Shown: positions 60,861-64,000 of the stretch, in pieces
Layout: each line of letters opens with the position of its first letter
Numbering within the stretch: position 1 is the stretch's first letter
NCBI RefSeq assembly: GCF_030409415.1
Contig: NZ_JAUFPW010000004.1
Coordinates: forward strand, 1 to 64,000
Reading direction: 5' to 3'
Source of the DNA: Pedobacter aquatilis
Lineage (GTDB): Bacteria > Bacteroidota > Bacteroidia > Sphingobacteriales > Sphingobacteriaceae
Length of the DNA stretch: 64,000 bases
The notes under the pieces: generated by a model
Database searches by the model: none
What the model was told of the DNA's origin: nothing
The model's input: the letters and a program-made list of their open reading frames with translations, nothing else
Made by a program: the position numbers and the translations under genes

Positions 60861-62612
60861 ATGGAAAAGACCATCATCATAAATATAGGCAACACCATCA
60901 TACACATTGAAGAAAGTGCCTACGAGCTTTTAAAAGCTTATTTAAACGAAGTAAAGCAACATTTTTCTAATCATGCTGATGATTTGGAAATTGTAACCGA
61001 TATAGAAAACCGCATTGCTGAATTGCTAACCGAGCAAATGGAAGAGCAAAAAAAGCAAGTTGTTGATGCTTCAAATGTAAACTTCGTAATTGGCCAAATG
61101 GGTAGGGTACAGGATTTTGACGCTGTTGAAGAAGGCAATGAAGAACCCGTAATTAATACCAGCTTTCAGCAACAAGCTACAGATAAAAAATTGTACCGCG
61201 ACATGGATAGCCGTGTGATTGCAGGCGTTTGCGCAGGTATAGCACACTATTTAAACTTTGATGTAAAATGGATTAGAATAGCCATGTTCTTAATTGCCTT
61301 TTTAGGTGGTTCGGGTATTTTGGTTTACGTTATTTTATGGATAATTATGCCGAAAGCGCAATCTCGAATTGAGAAAATGGAGATGAAAGGCGAACCTGCA
61401 AATTTACAGGGTTTTCAAAGAAACCTTGATGAAGAATTACAATCTGTTAAGGAGCGTTTAGCGGAAGCTAATAAACATGCACAACCTTTAATTTCAAGAT
61501 TTGGAATGGTTATCGGCGAATTTTTTGATTGGTTAGGAAGTTTTATCTCAGGTACTGGAAAGGTAATTTTTAAAGTTATAGCAGGCTTTATTATCGTTTT
61601 CGGTGCCGGAATGATGTTGGCGCTAATTGTTTCAACAGCAGCGTTTATGGGCTTTTTAGATTCAAGTGTTTACGATTTATTCCCCTTTTCAATTGTTAGC
61701 GAGAGCTACAGAGGTGTAATCCTTTTCTGGGCATTTATTACACTTTTTATTCCTTTACTCGCCTTGGTGCTGTTTTCGATTAGGGTGGCTTTTAACAAAC
61801 AAGCTATAAATAAAACATTATCTTTTGCATTGCTGATTATTTGGCTTGCTGGTGTTGCTGGTACAGGTTATTACGTTGCAAAAATTTCATCAGAGTTTAA
61901 AGAACATGCTGAACTTACGCAATCAACCGAGTTGAAAAGCTTTGCAACTTATACCATTGATATTGATAAAAGTAAGTTTTTTAGTAAGGAGGATAGTATT
62001 GCTTATCACATCGAAGGCAATTATAAAAACCAAATTGTAGTGGATGATTTTGAAGACCATCCTTTCAGAATGCCAAACTTCGTAAGAATATCAATAGAAA
62101 AAACTGAAGGGAAGGCAACGTTAACCCAAACTTACGAATCGCAGGGTAAAACCTTTCAGTTGGCATTGCAAAATGCACAAAGCATTAATTACAGTTTTTC
62201 GCAAAGCGATGATAAACTAATTTTCAATCCAAGATTCCAGTTAAATAAAGGTACAACCTGGAGAAATCAAGAAGTTTGGTTAAAGCTGAAAATTCCGGTA
62301 GGCACCAAAATCATTTTGATGCATGATGCAAACCGCTACATAAACACCTATGGTGCATGGGATTGTGAGGAAAAGGAAAATGATAACAACGATTACAGCA
62401 CTTGGATAATGACTGAAGATGGTTTAAGGTGCTTGGCTCAATTAAAAGAAGAGATTCTACAGAAGCAAAAATTAAATGATGAGTTGCTCGACTTGAAGTC
62501 GTTGCAAAAAAATAAAACGACAGATACTGTTTATCAAGACTCTATTTCAAATAGAATTAAAGCAGTCAAAGAAGAGTTAGGCATAAATACCGAAGAAAAT
62601 TTGGGTAATTAA
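60861..62612 (+). CDS. PspC-domain membrane protein
   Basis: A 583-residue envelope protein. The N-terminus (MEKTIIINIGNTIIHIEESA) and the segment LNEVKQHFSNHADDLEIVTDIE lie ahead of the PspC domain (~110-170: YRDMDSRVIAGVCAGIAHYL, IRIAMFLIAFLGGSGILVYVILW). Further membrane segments (~240-340) and a large soluble C-terminal domain follow. It probably responds to envelope stress with PadR as regulator. Co-transcribed with padR; the following receptor gene starts about 80 bp later. Confidence 0.88.
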   Translation: MEKTIIINIGNTIIHIEESAYELLKAYLNEVKQHFSNHADDLEIVTDIENRIAELLTEQMEEQKKQVVDASNVNFVIGQMGRVQDFDAVEEGNEEPVINTSFQQQATDKKLYRDMDSRVIAGVCAGIAHYLNFDVKWIRIAMFLIAFLGGSGILVYVILWIIMPKAQSRIEKMEMKGEPANLQGFQRNLDEELQSVKERLAEANKHAQPLISRFGMVIGEFFDWLGSFISGTGKVIFKVIAGFIIVFGAGMMLALIVSTAAFMGFLDSSVYDLFPFSIVSESYRGVILFWAFITLFIPLLALVLFSIRVAFNKQAINKTLSFALLIIWLAGVAGTGYYVAKISSEFKEHAELTQSTELKSFATYTIDIDKSKFFSKEDSIAYHIEGNYKNQIVVDDFEDHPFRMPNFVRISIEKTEGKATLTQTYESQGKTFQLALQNAQSINYSFSQSDDKLIFNPRFQLNKGTTWRNQEVWLKLKIPVGTKIILMHDANRYINTYGAWDCEEKENDNNDYSTWIMTEDGLRCLAQLKEEILQKQKLNDELLDLKSLQKNKTTDTVYQDSISNRIKAVKEELGINTEENLGN

Positions 62613-62692
62613 TCGAAAACACATTTAGAGATTTACGAAGTTACAGGCAAAAACTTCAACGCTTCGTAAATCTCCACAAAGCTTCAAAAACC

Positions 62693-64000
62693 ATGAAAAT
62701 ATTTTTTACGCTAATTGCATGCTTTTTAGCATGTGGGGTTTCCTTTGCCCAAAAAATTAATAAGCTTTCTGGGAAAGTTATTGATGAAAAAGGTCAGGCT
62801 TTACCTTTTGCCGCCGTAAGAGTTTTAAATTCTCCTGATACAGTGATAGTTAAGAGCGGTTCTACCAATGTTGATGGAGAATTTTTATTAGATGGATTAA
62901 AATCTGGCAATTATCTATTATCTGTTTCGATGGTTGGTTACAAGACCACGAAAACAGCAAGTTTTGCCTTGCTTAACGATTTGAGGTTGCATACCATAAC
63001 AGTTGAAAGCAATGTTAAACAGTTAAAAGAGGTTAGCATTACCGCAAAAAAGCCTTTTGTTGAGCATCAAATTGATAAAACAGTTTTAAACGTTGAAAGT
63101 AGCATTGTATCATCAGGAAGTACCGCTTTAGATGTTTTAGAAAAGGCACCAGGCGTGCAGGTTGATAGACAAAACGAGCAGATAAAATTGAACAATAAAA
63201 CCGGTGTTACCATTATGGTTGATGGAAAAACCAATTTTTTATCGGGAGCTGATATCACAACATTGTTGAGTAATATGAGCAGCGACCAAATCGCAACCAT
63301 CGAACTGATAACCAATCCATCATCAAAGTATGATGCGTCTGGAAATGCCGGAATTATCAATATCAAACTAAAAAGAAATAAGGCTTACGGTACTAACGGA
63401 ACGGTTTCCATTAATGGCGGACAAGGAATCATGCCCGATTCTCCAACAGATTTAGTTCGTGCAGGCGTTAACTTGAACTTAAATCACCGTGAGGGAAAAT
63501 GGAACATTTTTGGAAATGGTGCTGTTGCTAGAAAATCGAATTACAACAATACTGTTGTTGATAGAACAACTTTTGCTAATGGTTTGTCGAGTGCTTTTAA
63601 TCAGGATTTTGAAAGGAAAAATAAAGGTGTAGGTTTTCAGGGTAAACTCGGTGCAGATTATTACGCATCAGAAAAAACTGTTTTTGGCGTAATGGTTGAT
63701 GCAAATACCGTGAATACCAAACTGGATAATTTTAGCAATACTTTCATTAGAGAGGTACAATCTAACATTGCAAGTTCAAATTCTGTGTTGCAAAATGCCT
63801 ACTCGAAATCTCCGGCAAATAATTTTACAGCCAATTTTAATATTAAACATGATTTTAATAAAACAGGTAAAAACATCACTTTCGATGCCGATTATTCAAA
63901 TTTCAATAATAAGAGAGATGAGCAATTTGATGCTCGCTATTTAAACCAGGCCGGACAACAAACAAACGCCACCTTGTTACGAAATAATACGGATGCGAAT
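62693..64000 (+). CDS. Outer-membrane beta-barrel receptor, 5' part (runs off the window)
   Basis: An open frame of at least 436 codons without a stop before the window end. It has a signal peptide (IFFTLIACFLACGVSFAQ), a CarboxypepD_reg-like domain (KVIDEKGQALPFAAVRVL...), and a TonB-receptor-like plug (STALDVLEKAPGVQVDRQ; GVTIMVDGKTNFLSGAD; ITNPSSKYDASGNAGIINIK), then a barrel region. The pattern matches the outer-membrane beta-barrel family related to TonB-dependent receptors. Possibly co-transcribed with padR-pspC. The ligand is unknown. Confidence 0.88.
   Translation, partial: MKIFFTLIACFLACGVSFAQKINKLSGKVIDEKGQALPFAAVRVLNSPDTVIVKSGSTNVDGEFLLDGLKSGNYLLSVSMVGYKTTKTASFALLNDLRLHTITVESNVKQLKEVSITAKKPFVEHQIDKTVLNVESSIVSSGSTALDVLEKAPGVQVDRQNEQIKLNNKTGVTIMVDGKTNFLSGADITTLLSNMSSDQIATIELITNPSSKYDASGNAGIINIKLKRNKAYGTNGTVSINGGQGIMPDSPTDLVRAGVNLNLNHREGKWNIFGNGAVARKSNYNNTVVDRTTFANGLSSAFNQDFERKNKGVGFQGKLGADYYASEKTVFGVMVDANTVNTKLDNFSNTFIREVQSNIASSNSVLQNAYSKSPANNFTANFNIKHDFNKTGKNITFDADYSNFNNKRDEQFDARYLNQAGQQTNATLLRNNTDAN

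Overview
The window looks like a chromosome segment of a low-GC Bacteroidota, most probably Sphingobacteriaceae and close to Pedobacter. Support comes from promoters of the type TTTG-N19-TAnnTTTG, LytS/LytTR two-component pairs, OmpA-like and outer-membrane beta-barrel proteins, a PadR/PspC pair, a MuiA-type DUF4139 protein, several FKBP lipoproteins, and dispersed CGTCATT...AATGACG hairpin repeats. No rRNA, CRISPR array, phage or recognisable insertion-sequence transposase was seen.

Positions 1-6 kb form the accessory locus. A full-length LanB-type dehydratase (187-2985) is followed by a LytS-type histidine kinase on the minus strand, six tandem 47-48 residue precursor-like peptides (4270-5202) too short for ordinary gene finding, and a LytTR response regulator on the minus strand. 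The peptides have a near-invariant Ser/Thr-rich C-terminus and no cysteine, so they cannot form ordinary lanthionine rings on their own. Spaced GTTCATGTAAAA elements next to the kinase and regulator genes are candidate LytTR operators. I regard this as the most likely undescribed system: a peptide natural product or pheromone whose precursors lie between their own sensor and regulator. No LanC, protease or exporter is inside the window; they may lie to the left.

Positions 6-25 kb are mostly housekeeping: an HsdR-N-like single-domain protein, htpG, a receiver-only regulator whose 3' end seeded a 263-bp tandem duplication, an N-acetylglucosamine-kinase-like protein, a three-gene RND efflux operon, an M61 peptidase, a beta-barrel protein, a long-chain acyl-CoA synthetase overlapping gamma-glutamyltransferase, an OmpA-family protein, and a secreted protein of unknown function.

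Positions 25.5-32.4 kb are a beta-oxidation operon: a MarR regulator with a palindrome at its promoter, then genes in the order and sizes of Bacillus fadN-fadA-fadE. Both spacers carry a four-helix-bundle (23S-rRNA intervening-sequence type) gene, one intact and one broken, flanked by inverted repeats.

Positions 32.5-46 kb hold three FKBP-type lipoproteins, two photolyase/cryptochrome genes, an SDR epimerase, a MuiA-type protein containing a SusC-like VVVVGYG segment, the 2-oxoglutarate dehydrogenase E1 and E2 genes, small DUF proteins and decayed repeats. Positions 46-64 kb hold ileS, a DksA-like gene and lspA in one operon, two small membrane proteins, an MMPL/RND exporter, recO, two tRNA-Val genes plus a decayed third copy, a UbiA-like protein, a methyltransferase, a thioredoxin-reductase-like flavoprotein, an amino-acid permease, the PadR/PspC pair with two palindromic operators, and the 5' part of an outer-membrane beta-barrel receptor that runs off the window.
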